Below, piece by piece: positions 34,301-47,059 of a stretch of 64,000 bases of DNA. The position numbers and the translations under genes were made by a program. This DNA comes from Melanocharis versteri. Lineage: Eukaryota; Chordata; Aves; Passeriformes; Melanocharitidae. The stretch covers positions 196,577 through 260,576 of the forward strand of contig VZTG01005240.1 in the NCBI GenBank assembly GCA_013397845.1, read 5' to 3'. Within the stretch, counting starts at the first letter, position 1. Each line of letters opens with the position of its first letter. A model generated the notes under the pieces. That model saw nothing but the letters and a program-made list of their open reading frames with translations, had not been told where the DNA came from and searched no databases.

Positions 34301-37300
34301 CTGCGGGCACAGAGCGGCTGGTGAGTCACGGGGCAGCGGCACCGCCGGGCACGGTCACAACACGCGCGGAAGGGGACAAGAGCCAGGCGTGGCCCGGCCC
34401 CCAGGTCGGCTTTCCAGGAGGTGCCAGCTTCCAGCACGTCTGCAGCCTGGCTCTTTGGACTGGCACTGTTCAGCACGCTTGAATGAGGAGCTGTTCCCCA
34501 ATATTGCTCCAGCCCTACCACACATAGAACTGCCTCCTTCCCCAGGGTGACAGGGCAGGGACCAGCCCCTGCTCCAGCTCTGTGTCCCTCCTGCACCTGA
34601 GGGGACTCCCAGTTCTGCCAGCTCAGCACCCGAGGCACAGGCTAGGAGGTGGCAGTGCAGTGACACCTCCCTGGCCAAGGGGCAGGTGCCAGGACGCTCC
34701 AGGTATCACCTCATGGACAGAAACCACCTCTGCCCAGAGGCTCCTGGCAGCCTGCTGGCATTTACTGCACCCTGCCACCCGCTTGAGCACACAGGAGGGA
34801 GCCCCAGCTTTGGGTGGAGCTCTCCAGGCAGGGTCTCCTACTTGAGGCCAGTGTGCTGCCTGCTCTTTGTGCCAGGTCCTGAGGCCCATTAGGACAGAGG
34901 AGCAGCTTATCTTTGGTTCCTCCTCATGGCATCAGCCTGGCCCTCCCACGGGCTTGTTTGTGCTCAGGAAACCGTTCCCCAGTCACTACTTCAACAGGCA
35001 GAGGATGTGCTCCAGCTTACACGATGCCAAAACCCTGACACCACCAAGTGAGGCAGAGAGGGGGAGTCCAGTACCCCCCAAATTTCTGTGCTGGGGGACA
35101 GCCTGTGCCCGAGCCCCAGGAAATCTCCCTCTCATCAAGGGGAATAAGGGAGAAGAGGCCTCCTCTGCCCAGGCACAGCCCAGCTCCAGGGGAGCCCCTG
35201 CACGGCACCAGCTCAGCACTGCTGTCCCCTTTCCCCCCGACCATTCAGCCACAGCGCTTGCAGCCCGTGCCCCAGGAATGTCAGGATGGAGCCACCCTTC
35301 TCCCTTCAGCCCCAGGAGGAGGTGGCAGCGCTGTGACAGGCTGTGCTGGAGCAGGAGAGGTGCCACACACTCTCCTCCCTCAGGAGCTGCTGTCCCTGCC
35401 CGCCCCTGCGGAGCCCAGGCTGGCACCTCCCAGCAGCAGCAGAGCAGGAACCGATGGAAACCTGGCTCCCTGTGCTGCTGCCAGGGGGAGGCTGCACGAC
35501 CTCCTGCCCAGAGCCCAGGGCAGGGCTGTGCCCAGGGCCAGCCCCTGCCACTCCTGCAAGGAGCGCAGAACAAGGTCCACGACTTGTGAGCCTGGTGCCC
35601 TGGCTGCCCCTTTCATCCCTCTGAAAGGGTGGACAACAGACCCATCCCATCCTATCCCAAGTGGAATATGTCCCGTGGCAGACAGGACTTTGGTCAGGCC
35701 CTCTCTGCCCACAGCCCTAAACGTGCACTCAAAGCCACGCCTGGAAGACTTGCAAAGAACACGGAGGCTTGTGAGCCCTGACCTTAGACAGCAGTGTGTC
35801 AGCAGCTCTGTCCACTGCCTGTTCTCCATGGAGAGGTGACCCAGGGGCTTGGTCTGGCCTTTTTTTTCCTGGAAGATCCAGGAGCTCTAAAAAAGCAGCT
35901 CTTCGGTGCGTTTGTTCACCCTAAGAAGGTCCTGTTACAATCAACGGAGGCAAAACACACACCAAATGCTCCAAGAGTCCTGTGCAAATGGTGACACCCC
36001 TGTGCTGGAGCCCTGACACAGCCCTGGCTTCCAACCAGCTGCCAGGCTGCCGTTCAAGCTGTCCCACCTCTGATCCATGGGGAGCTGGGTGGCTGCTGCC
36101 ACAGCGCTGCCATCTCCAAAACTGAAAGCCCCAGTGCCCTGAGACATCCAGATCCACACAGCAGAAGGAGGCTGCCCCTTGCCAGTTACAATCTGCTGTG
36201 CAGGACTGCAGGGATGCAAGAAGCGTTTGCCTGAAGTATTTATGATTAATCCATTAGAAGTTTCAAGCGACAGCCAAGTGTCAGGGACACGCCGACAAAA
36301 CCATGTTCAAGGCATGAACAAAGTGCTGTTATGAAACTCCTGCTGAAATATTAAACGAAATGGCTTTCCCAAGCTCGGGTCTGTGCACAGGGAGCCGAGA
36401 GCTCTCACCACAGCTGCTCAGCTGACTCGTGTTGGACGCTGCCTCTCCCCACAAGTGGGTCACAGTGTCCGTGGGCATCATCCCTGTCCCTGTCCCTGTC
36501 CCTCCAGCACTGCTGCTGTGGCTTGTGCTGGAAGGGACTGCCCAGAGCCGGCCAAAGGACAGGCACAGCTGCCCACTAACAGCTGGGGACAGGACTGGGA
36601 CAGGGCAAGGGACAGCAGCCACGCCAGGACTCACCACGGGTTTAGGGTGAGCCTTTTTGTTAGAAACAAATGTTTGTTTCTAACATGTTTGTTCCCTCAC
36701 TTCTGCTAAAAGCTGAGAGCCATTTAAACCAGCAGCACATTGTGCCAAAAGCACCTTTCTGCAGAAACCCTCCGAAAAAAAGCTGTAGTTTTCCCCCATG
36801 GCAGGTGGCTGTGGTACTTTAACAAACCCACTCACCTTCCAAGTCCAAGGAATGCCCCAAAGACAACACCTGAAATACACATTTGAGAAGGTGCTGCCTT
36901 CCACTGCAGAGCTCCTCTCCAAGGAGAGCCAGTCTCGAGGGCAGCTCTGCCTCCTCTGCCAGCTCACAGGAGCTGGAGCAACCACTGCTGCAGTCTGGGT
37001 GTGCACACCATCAACACTGGAAACTTCCACACTCGGAGAGCATCTGGGCAATGCTCTAAAGAGAGACAGCCACCCCTCACTCAGTTTGTGAAGCTTTCTT
37101 TGAAGCCCCATCGATGCTTCAGGAATTGCAGCTTTGTCGCTGTCACCGCACAAATCTCCAGAGAGATTTTAACCACAGATACACAGCATTAATGCTAAAC
37201 AGCTTTTCTGATCTGGGTGTGGGGCTTGCAGAGGACAGGAGAGGAGCAGGACAGCTGGAGGATGGTCAGCTGTTCAGCTACAGCTACCAAAGCACGCAAG

Positions 37301-40300
37301 CTGCAAACCAGCTCCAAGACAGGCTGGATGAACTGCTCCCAGCCCAGCCTCTCACTGAGCTGGAGACACCCTACACCAACCTGCTCATTTTGGACACCTG
37401 AACGTTGGCTTCAGGGCACTAACAGAGTCACACAAGTACCAGAGGACATCAAGAGCACGTGGTAGCAGCTTCACCCACTCCTCCCAGCCCATCCAGTGGT
37501 GCTGCACAAATGCAGTGTCACACCGTATCCAAACCTCCTAAAAGCATTTAGTTGGGAAGTCTTGCACAGCCCATTACTGATGCAAGTCCCACCACAGCTT
37601 CCCAACTGACTGCAGCCAGCAGGACTCCACTGACAGACATCAGGTTTTCTACCAGGATACCTTTGCCAACAAAACCCAACCCAAAATCTGCCAGTGAAGG
37701 GAATCGCGGCTTTTGTAAGATTCCTCAGTGCCTGAGTGCCTCCAAGCTAAAGCCACCCAGTTTTCTGTGGTGAGCCCTGTTGGGGACCTCATCAGCTGCC
37801 CTGTGCCTCTCTTTTGGCCAAGGTTGGGCACTCCAACCACCTCCTACAGCACAAAGGGTCCTCGCCACTACGAGCAGAAGCCTGGTGATCCCAAAAAGAA
37901 GAGAAACAAGGGTGGTTTCTCTTGGAGGCACTAGACAGCATTCAGTTCTAGGCTCCAGTTTTGGTGGTTTCATTGTTTTTTTCTGAAACAGGATGGGAGA
38001 AGGTATAAACTGAGAGACCTTCCCACCTCCTAATCAGCCTTAAAGAGCACAATGAATCATGCTTACCCCGAAAACGGTATCACTCCCTGTAATCACACAG
38101 CAGTGGCCTGCACAAACCAGTGCAAATAACTCCCACGTTGTTTTTAAAACAAATACTACAATACCTTCTTATTTCATGTACAGCCTACTTTATCTTAAGC
38201 ATACACATTTTGTTTCTTCTCATACCTAATTGATACGTTAATCATTAGCTGCACGAGGGAAAGGAAGGAGCTGTACTTTTCACCCGGTTTGGCATAAATT
38301 AAAACTGTGACCTTAGACTGCAATGCCCCTTATTGCAGTGCTTTACTGGGTCTACAAGGACTGCAGCACAAGAATAACTCTATCCTCTGGGGTCCATGCA
38401 CAGACATCACTGCCAAGGCACCACCTTACCTACGTGAGGGTAGTGATGGTGCCTGAGAGCCCCTGAGCTCCATAAACTCTCCCAGAAGTCCTGCTGCACA
38501 TCGCAGGGGCCAGGCCCTTGCCTGGGTAGCTCAGGTATGACAGGAATGACATCCAGGCACAGAGAAGGCAGCAAGGGGCAGGCTCAGTGCCTGGGGAGCA
38601 GGAGTGGAGAGCACAGCCCAGCACCCAGCACCCTCTTAAGGTGGAAGGGCTCAAATCCCACTGCCCTGATGTTTTCTCTCCTTTAGCCTGGCTGTGTGCC
38701 AGCACAGACCCCTCACCTGCTCTCCTGGCTATGAGGCAAGGCCTGGGGCACGTGAGAGAAAGCAGCAGTAAACAGTTTACCAATCACTGCTGCTGCAGCC
38801 CCCAAATCCTTCCCGTGGTCTCAGGATGGCTGTTTGCCATGGTAACAGCTGGTCAGAGCAGGAGCATCAGTTAATACCAGAGTCTCATTTGGGAGGGAGG
38901 GCACAGCAGAGAAGGGACCCATAAGCCTCTTCCCACTTGTCAATTAAGTGGGTTTTATCACAAGCCACTTCTGCACCAAGAGCTTTGTTTTCACTTCTTC
39001 AGCGAGCAAGAAGTCTTGCTTAAAACTGCTCGCCACCCTTTAGAATGATTTTGTGCTGCCCACGGCAGATTGCTAAGTCAGGTCAGCCCGTGCACCTGCT
39101 TTTACCTTCAAACCATTCTCACCCAGGTCCTTGGAAAGCTTTTCTGTTCAGGATGGAGGCCAGAGAAGGGAAAGTCGTCGGCACAAGTGCATCCAAGGGA
39201 TGCAGAAGTGACAGGAAATCAAATATCCCCGAGCCCCTCTTAGAGGATCTGCAGACCCAGAGCTGCAAGAGGAAGGAACACCCAGCCGTGGCCTCCCAGA
39301 CATCCACTTCTCCTGAAATAAACCCCACACAGGCAGCAAGTGCAGAAGAAGAGATTGCAGGACTGGGGAACAGCGACTAAACTTTCGTACGAGCTGCCAC
39401 CAAAGCTGCTCTGTGCACCAGGCCTCCAGGGCACAGCCTGGGCACAGATGAGATCTAACTCCCTTGGCAAGGAGGGTGTTTAATTGTTCTTTCTCCTCTC
39501 TGGGGGTATTTGCTCATGCCAAACAGCTTCAGGCCTGTTATTTCCCAGCCCCCCAACTCCTTCCTGCCCCGAGGCTTTCACTGTGTGCAGTCTCTACCAG
39601 CACCACACTCAGATTTCAGGAAATACCTCAGTACACTCCTGAAACAGATACCAGAGCCAGATGGAAACTCAATAGCCCACTTCCAAGCAAAAATCTTCCA
39701 AAGCTTCAAAATGCTCAGAACAAGTTTCCCAACTCCCAGCTCCAAACACAAATGGCTACTGCCAGAGCCACCAAGTGCCACAGAATGAAAACACCACAGA
39801 GCGCAGGCAGCTCCACCTGCAAATCCCCTCTGCCACCAGGCAGCCACTGCTGACCCAGCCCAGATTTCAGCCTGGGCTCAAGCAGAAACAACTGATCTAC
39901 AACCACTCACGCAGGTATCAGACCTGCTCTCTTCCATGGCCACACGCCTGGGTTCGGCAGGTTCGGAAAATTCCTGCCTTTCTGTTCCCGTAAGTCTGAG
40001 CAGCTCTGACGCTCACCCTAGAGAGCTGTCTCAGCTTTCAGGAAGCTGAACAGGCCACACGTTTCAGGGAAATCACAGTGCAGGCGAGCCAAGCGAGCAC
40101 TTTCCAGAGCCAGCGCTGTTCCCCTCTCACCCAGCAGCCCGGGCGCCAGGCACGGGTGAGGGCTCAGCAGGAACCACACAGGAGATTTTCTTGCAGCTGA
40201 GCTCAGGGCTGGAAAAGATGTTGTTTCCCCACCTGAACACACAGGGATGGGATTAAGAGGTCCTTGAGATAATGGAAGTGATACTATTCAGCATTTATGG

Positions 40301-43300
40301 TGTATCAATGTGCCTGGGAAGGATTCGATGTCTCTAAAAGGCAAGGCTACAAGCACTCCTTACAGGAGTCAGCACACCTTCTGGAGAGTACTCAGGTCTC
40401 TGCAGGACCTCAGCAGGCATCAGCCAACTCTCCAAAGCACTATAAACCCCAGCACACAGGTTAGAAAGTGTACAGGAGACATGTCATATGAGAAACAACC
40501 TTTCCCTCAGCTCAAATGTACAATGATTCAGGGCATCAGACCCTTCAGCCTGCTTCTAGACTACAACAGATGAGAGATCTCCCAAAACTACAGATCTTGA
40601 GAACCTCCCCCAACATTTTTTTAAATCAGTAAAATCTTAATTTACTGTTAAAGCAAGGAGATGTTTTTAACCTGGCCAGCTGCAGGGCTAAGAACAGCAC
40701 AGTCCTCAGCCTGTGTCAGTGCTTACACTGAAAATCAGCATCAGTCCTAGATTTAAACAAGGCCTGGTTTGGAGGGATTTACACAGCACAAACTCCACCT
40801 CACAAGGGTCTTGCAAGCTGTTCTGGGTGACTGACAGGAGGAGGGACAAAGCCCAGTTTAAAGCAAAGGGAATGTGCCCCAGTGAGATCCTCCTGGTGCA
40901 GCCCCACGGGGCCAAGCACCACAGCCTGTGCAGGGCTGGGAAAAGGCTGAGCACGATTTGCTCCTCACCCAGCCTGGTGCCCAGCTGACAAGGACTGGAA
41001 CAGCAGCCTCCTTAAACCCAGCTCAGAGTGGAGCCAGCCTTGGCCTGTTTTCAGACACCGGACCCGAACTGGGAATAATTTTCTTTGCATCAGGTTTTTA
41101 TCAGATTACTCCCTCCTCGAGGGTGGAAAGCAGTGAAGGTGAGGTGAGACAGCAGCCCCAGGACTGCACTGTCTGCCAGCCAACAGCCCTCGCTGTTTGT
41201 GCAGCCAGGGACAGAGGGAGGGATGATACAGCACTCCTGGAGGAGAGAACACTGGGTTTTAAAGCACACTAAAGAATGAGAAGCAGATAAGAGGACAACT
41301 GCCAAGTAAGACTTTTTTTTTGTTTTGGCAGGACTCCAGCATCTGGAGTTGCAGCTCCTGAAGGTACAGGAACAGTTAAACTAAATGCTCTGACAGACTA
41401 CCTACGAAGGGTCAACAGACAGAGAGAGAAAGCCTGTCCTCCAAATTAACTCCTGCTGGGGAAGGCTCACCTCCACGTGGTTTGGGAAGCAAGGGGGGGA
41501 ACCACTGAAAGGCACTGGAGAGCCTTGCCAGAACGATTCTGATCCCCTCCTTTCCACAGAGAGACAGGTAAAGAGGAAAATCCACCCCCCTCTCCAGCAG
41601 CAGGCAGTGCCTGTATCTAGGTGACCTGCTCATTCTGCAGCTGGACAAACACTGGGAGGCAGACAGCATCACTGTGACTACTACTCTTATCACAGCCAGC
41701 TTTGCTACAAGTAATCAACTCCCAGAAATAAGATTTCCACCCTGCATGTACAGCGGCTGAGATGCAATACCGAGCTCTGTTTGCTTTCAGTGCCTGCTGA
41801 CAGAGCCTGGTTCCCTTTGGCACAGCATGGAACAGCCTCATCCATTACTTTGGCACGTATCAACAGGGAGGAGGGGGTAGAAATTAAGCTGGTCAAATTG
41901 CTAACATCAGCTTCTGCTTTTAAAATGAGTATGCCACTTCGTACTTTGGCTCATTCCACTTCGTACTTTGGCTCATTCCACTTCTTTTTAAAGCATACCA
42001 TTATCAGCTGCATTACATTTCACCTCCAATTTACACAGACAAGAAAGTACCAGCTGACCAGTCAGCAGTTACTGAGGTTTCCTTACGCCAGTTGATAACA
42101 AATAATGAAAATACTGGTGGGGAAGTAAGATATTTTCTGGAATGAGATATTTTCTTCCTCCTAAGCAAGCCCCTGCTGTAAAGAAGAACCTGCTCCCTAC
42201 ACAATGCTGCACACAGGAACAACATTCCTAAAGCTGTGTGTTTCCCAGCTTTGTTCTGGTGCAGACAGGTTCCCTCCAGCCACACCAAGCACTGTGTGGC
42301 ACGTCTCTCCCCCATTCCAGGAACTCACACCCGCACGGGCTTCGTGTGGACAGACACGGAGTCAGCCCTCAGCCTCTGCAGCAGGAAAACTGCACACAGA
42401 GATCAATTCCCAGCGCTGGGAAGCTGAATCAGACACCCTTGAGGATAACGTCCCTCAGGCTCAGCATACACATTATCAAATCTAAAGGCAAAGGTCGATT
42501 TCTAATGAACAACAGCCAAGCCAGCTGCCAGCCCTTGCAAGATGTGAGACGTGGGGTTTCTTTGGAGACTTTGGTATCAGTAAGCTGGTCAAGCCTAAAA
42601 GCCATCCGTCCAAAAAACCAAAACCATGAGGGCTTCTGTGCCACCTCAGCAAGCCACCAGCGAGTCTGCAGCTTGCTGCTCCTCCACGTGGAGAAAAAAC
42701 ATGCTTCGAGGTCTTTCGAGCCCTGAGGTGGCTGGGGTGACTCTGAGGGGGTGCAAGCTTGTACTCCAACCCCTCTGGGAGAAGGGGCCAAGGAACACTG
42801 GGACCAGCTGCAGCCTCCCTGTCCCACATGGCAGTCATATGGCCACCACCACTAAGTCTGAACACATAACCACAGGCTGATTTCTGCACCCCAGACGTCC
42901 TCGTGGCTGGCTAATCCTGCACAGACAGTCCAGAGGGGAACACACGTGTTCTCCTTGTTCAGAGCTGCTCTGGACTGCAGCTGCCTCCAACAAGCCTTTA
43001 GGTTTGTCTCCCTGTTCAGTGGCATCTTGAAAAGGTGGGGACATCTTCTCTTTCTCATCTGTTTGTTGCAGTCATTGCTCACTGAACAGCAAGAGCTTTC
43101 TTTCCTACCCTTGCCAGCACTCAGGTTAAGCTGCTTCCCTGTTACATCTCAGATGCAGCTTTAATACAGAGAGTGGGGCACGTGAGGTTTTTTTACTTCT
43201 CCAAGGGCCAGTTGGACAGGCTACATCCATAGCTATTCCTGACAGGCTAGAAATTAAGATGAAAAAACACCATCACCATAAAATGCTACTTTACCATCAG

Positions 43301-46129
43301 ATTCTGAGAGCTCAACAGCAATTATTTCCATCTGTGTGATCCACTCAAGACCAAAATATGATACATAATTACTTCCACACATTAGCATTAGCACATTGGC
43401 TACGATCTACAACATAAGAGCCCGCTCTGCAGTTTGCCCACACAGTAAAATAACATAAAGCATAAAATTTAAAGCATAGCAAATTTCCTAGCTTTCACTG
43501 TGGACACACATTTGCTCAGAAATACTAATGTACTACTTGGAGTAGCTTAATACATTAGATTAAACAAAGTCATTTAGAAGAGCAAAACATCCGCCCTGAA
43601 AGGAAAGCATCCACACAGGAGCTCTTCCCAGATAATTGTTTGGGAACACCACAGGAACTGACAAGCCACACGAAATCACCCTAGACCAGCTAGGCTGTCT
43701 GCAATGACTTGATTAAATTTAGATGTCAATGTTTTCTATTAGAAGTTCAGCCACACCAACAGATACGCAGCATTAGTGTAACAGATTTATAAAGAATTAG
43801 CTGTTTTAGAGGCATCCACTCTAAATTAGACACTCCTGGGGTTCTTAAACAAAGCCCCTTTGAAAGCTCTTTTACAGTGTCAGAGGACAAAGATCAGGTT
43901 CCAGTTTGACAGACTGGCCAAAGAGGAGCAAGGGGAGAAAAAAAGGGGCATTTAACAGAAGGAGAGTGATGAAAAAGAAAGCTTTTGCAGACAAATGCAA
44001 AATTATAGCCCTGACTTCACTCTGCAGACATTAATAAGTGTGTTTATAATAAATGTGTGGGGTCCAGAGGGACCTGGAAAGGCTGAAGAGGTGGGGGCAT
44101 ACGACCCTTGTGAAGTCCAGCTGGGCCAAGCAGAAGCTCCTGCACCAGGGCTGGGGCAATCCCAAGCACAGACACAGGCTGGGTGGAGAATGGATGGAAA
44201 GCAGCCCTGGGGAGGACTTGGAGGCAGGGTAGGATGGGATATTGGGAAGAAATTCTTCCCTGTGAGGGTGAGGAGGCCCTGGCACAGGCTGCCCAGAGAA
44301 GCTGTGGCTGCCCCTGGATCCCTGGAAGGGTTCAAGGCCAGGCTGGATGGGGCTGGGAGCAACCTGGGATAGTGGAAGGTGTCCCTGCCCACGGCAGGGG
44401 GTTGGAACTGGCTGATCTTTAAGTTCCTTCCAACTCAAACCATTCTGTAATTCTATCACTTTTTTACATCCACTTCAGCAAAAGTGGAGCAAATTAGAGG
44501 CTCCCAAGGTGGGTTCAGAGGCCACCTGCAGCTGCAGGAAGGCAGTGCAAGGACAAGACTTACCAGAAGGTTTTTGATTCATGGGTTAGAGTGCTGCTTC
44601 TGCAGAGATGAAGCTGTGTTAGCTTAGGCTTAACAAAATCAAACCTCCTGCAGAACAAGCCCGGGCTCTCAGAAAAAGGCACTCAAACACTTTGCTTCTT
44701 GCCCTCTCCAATTTCCCAGGCTATTCTTTGTGCTGGTCCACAGGTTTGTGAGCAGAGCAGAGGACACTCAGTGCCATCAGTTCCCTGAACCAGTTTGATA
44801 TGAGATCCTTCAAGCTTCCAAGGCAGCAGAACTGTCTCAAAGCCACAGCCCCTGCCTCCCTTCAGCCTCTGCCAGCACATCCTTTTGTGTGGCTACAGCA
44901 GCAAAGCAACCCTGGCACCAACCAAAGATGTCCAGCACTGGAGAAGAGGAGTTTTCCCCTGCCCAGTACTAAGAAACATCTCATAGCCACCCCAAGACTC
45001 CAGGAAAAACCCTGATTACACTTTGAGTCCATGTGGTGGAAGTGGTGGGAAGCATCACCATGCTTCTGCCTCCTCCACAAAGGCAGGGTTCTCACTGTTA
45101 CAGAGGAAGCTGAACTCATGATTTGCCCTTGCTCACTGCTTAAATTTGGGTGCTCCCGACAGACCCACACCAGACTGTTCAAACCCACTGAACAGTCCCA
45201 CCTCTCCCAGCTTCTTCTCAAAGGAGGAGAAGCTCTGGTCCCTTAATCATCTTTTCTGCCTCTGCTCTGACAATCTGAGCCTGCAGCAAGCACTGCAGTG
45301 AGCCCCAGGAGAGCTGTGGGTGCCAGAGCATACCGATGTGCCATATTGAGGGACGTGGCACACAGATGGACCAGCCAGCTGCCAAGGGAAGGTGCACCCT
45401 CCTCCCTCCCTTCCCCAGAAATTTTCCACAGAATGGTAATAACCTCAGAAAAAACCAAAATGCCCAGGAAGGAGTAGATCCCTTGGACAGATACTGATGG
45501 GCTCAAGAAAACCGAGACCCATTAATGCAGCACGAATTGTACATTGGAATATTATAAGCTTTAACTGTGCAGCCTTTGGCTGAAACTTATCAACCAAGAG
45601 ACGGGTGGAATGAGAGTTGTGGCAAATCTAAAGCCTGTGTAACAACCTCAGCACAAGGACTCCCTTGAGGGATCAGCACTAAGGATGTTCAGCAGTATTC
45701 TCCAACAGCCGGAGAGAGAGAACTGCAAGAGACACTACAGCAAAACAAAGCAGGGAAACGAGCTGTAAACAAAACTGCTACTTCAAACAAGTCTCCATCT
45801 CCTCCAAGCCCATTAGGGCCTGGTGAACACATTACTCCAAGGTCAGCATGCACTCATGTGAGGCAAACAGGGGCCCCAACACCGCGCCGCGGCCGCTCGG
45901 CCGTACCTGTGTTTTTCGGCCCATCTGCGTACACCGGTCCTGGAGGTGGTGGAGGAGTGTTCTGCCACCCGTACTGGGGATATCCTTGGTAGCCCGGCTG
46001 GCCAGGCTGGTAGGGCCCGGGGGGGTAGCCGGGGTAGGGGCCGGGAGGGCCCCCCGGCTGCTGTGCATAGGGCGGGTACGGGGCGGTCGGGCCCGGGCCG
46101 GGGTACGGCGGAGGATTATCGTAGCTCAT
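34194..46129 (-). CDS. CYSTM1: CYSTM1, cysteine-rich transmembrane module protein
   Basis: Small tail-anchored membrane protein of the CYSTM/CYSRT family (role poorly defined; members are linked to stress tolerance in eukaryotes). CDS is complement(join(34194..34300, 45907..46129)), 109 codons plus stop. The N-terminal two thirds (residues 1-74) are rich in Pro, Gly and Tyr, opening MSYDNPPPYPGPGPTAPYPP and including GYPQYGWQ. The C-terminal part has a charged stretch (EERRRDD) and then the CYSTM module CLTACWTALCCCCLWDMLT. The ATG was chosen because it opens the conserved N-terminus 19 bases after a good acceptor. Human CYSTM1 is 97 residues; the extra length here is in the Pro/Gly/Tyr region. 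It converges on PFDN1, as in mammals. An open frame running through the exon 2 donor gives a false C-terminus and should be ignored. Confidence 0.95.
36658..36685. repeat. 28-bp perfect palindrome with 2-nt spacer
   Basis: TGTTAGAAACAAA and TTTGTTTCTAACA are exact inverted arms of 13 bases around TG. The arms contain TGTTTGT, which fits the forkhead-type core TRTTTRY. It lies in CYSTM1 intron 2. Function is unknown. Confidence 0.85.
41935..41978 (+). repeat. Perfect 22-bp tandem duplication
   Basis: CACTTCGTACTTTGGCTCAT plus TC occurs twice in tandem without a mismatch, then CACTTC begins a third copy. It is probably a recent slippage or duplication, or an assembly artefact. Confidence 0.95.
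44052..44458 (+). mobile_element. CR1 LINE 3' fragment (sense), internally deleted
   Basis: The end is diagnostic: GGGATATTGGGAAGAAATTC, CTTCCCTGTGAGGGTGAGG, CAGGCTGCCCAGAGAAGCTG, GGTGTCCCTGCCCACGG and the tail ATTCTGTAATTCTATC. The preceding part (44052-44220, GGACCTGGAAAGGCTGAAG, ACACAGGCTGGG, GAAAGCAGCCCTGGGG) matches the region near the end of the CR1 reverse-transcriptase ORF. The sequence usually found between these two parts is missing. It lies in CYSTM1 intron 2, opposite in strand to the gene. Confidence 0.88.
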
Positions 46130-46148
46130 GTGGGATGCAGAGTCTGTC
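45907..46148 (-). CDS. CYSTM1: CYSTM1 exon 2 (first coding exon)
   Basis: Exon from 46148 down to 45907. The acceptor on the - strand is TTTCCTTCTTTTGCAG, followed by 19 bases of 5' UTR and ATG at 46129-46127. The coding part is 223 bases (74 codons plus one base) and ends AACACAG at the donor GTACGG. It encodes the Pro/Gly/Tyr-rich cytosolic head. Confidence 0.94.
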
Positions 46149-47059
46149 CTGCAAAAGAAGGAAACAAACAGGAGAACTGGTTTGCTTTTGTCTGCTCATC
46201 CACGACCCCGTGAGTTCCGTTTCAGACTGCTCTCTGCAGGGACCTGCGCTGTGTGAGAAACAGACTTCAAAACAGCCAGTCAAGCAGCAAATTTATTTTT
46301 AACCCTATCACAGGGGTGGGGATGGAGTTGAAGTGATTTCTCTCAGTTTCACGAGTTTAGCTCAGCAGGAGTAACACGCTGCTTTCCAGGCATGCATCAG
46401 CTACTCACCCTGAGACCTAAGTCTTGCAGCAGCAGAGCAAAATCCTCTGCTTCTACTCATGATTAAAACGCTTTTAAGAGAGATTTAGAAGTGATTACTT
46501 CATGTTTCTGTCAATATCGGAAAGGAAAACCACGGAGAAATGCAGCCTGCTCCAGATTTATTTGATAGCTTTGACGGGAGAGTGAGTGAACACAAATGTC
46601 CATTACGCTTCTGCTAATTGTTAAAGCACCCAGACCAGCACTCTGGAGCAAGGCTGGATGTGAATAATTTCCTGGTGACACTGTACCCCAGCACGCCGTG
46701 TAGTTTTCCAGTCATACACAACTGAATCATTAAGCAGCCACAAAGAATTAGGGCCTTGGGCTCAGCCTCATTCAAAAAGCAACACTGAAGATACCTCAGA
46801 GAGTTGATGCTCATAAAACCCATGTCACGTATTACTCATGGCACAGCCATTGGAAGACAAGACTGTCACAATATTGCAACTTTAATGAACCTCTAAGCAG
46901 CATGACTAAGCAAACCATTTCTTACACTAGGCTGCTGGAGCTTCTCCCTGTCTGAGAAACAGAAGTGTGTATTAATATCCTACACGTTCAGGAACCTTCC
47001 TGCCCGAAGCAGCCGTACCCTGCTATTTCCTTCCCTTATTACAGGGTGCAGACGGGTCA

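Larger units (their letters stand above)
34301..45906 (-). other. CYSTM1: CYSTM1 intron 2
   Basis: An 11.6-kb intron without a recognisable nested gene. It contains a 28-bp palindrome (36658-36685), a perfect 22-bp tandem duplication (41935-41978), an AT-rich stretch (about 43240-43900) and a sense CR1 copy (44052-44458). The remainder looks single-copy. Open frames of up to about 260 codons at 34.9-35.8 kb overlap each other in several frames and match nothing recognised. Confidence 0.85.

Noticed and set aside
45854..45906. Extension of the CYSTM1 frame beyond position 45907
   Set aside because: A good donor (CAG/GTACGG) lies at 45907/45906. The extension lacks the CYSTM module, while splicing to 34300 restores it in frame.
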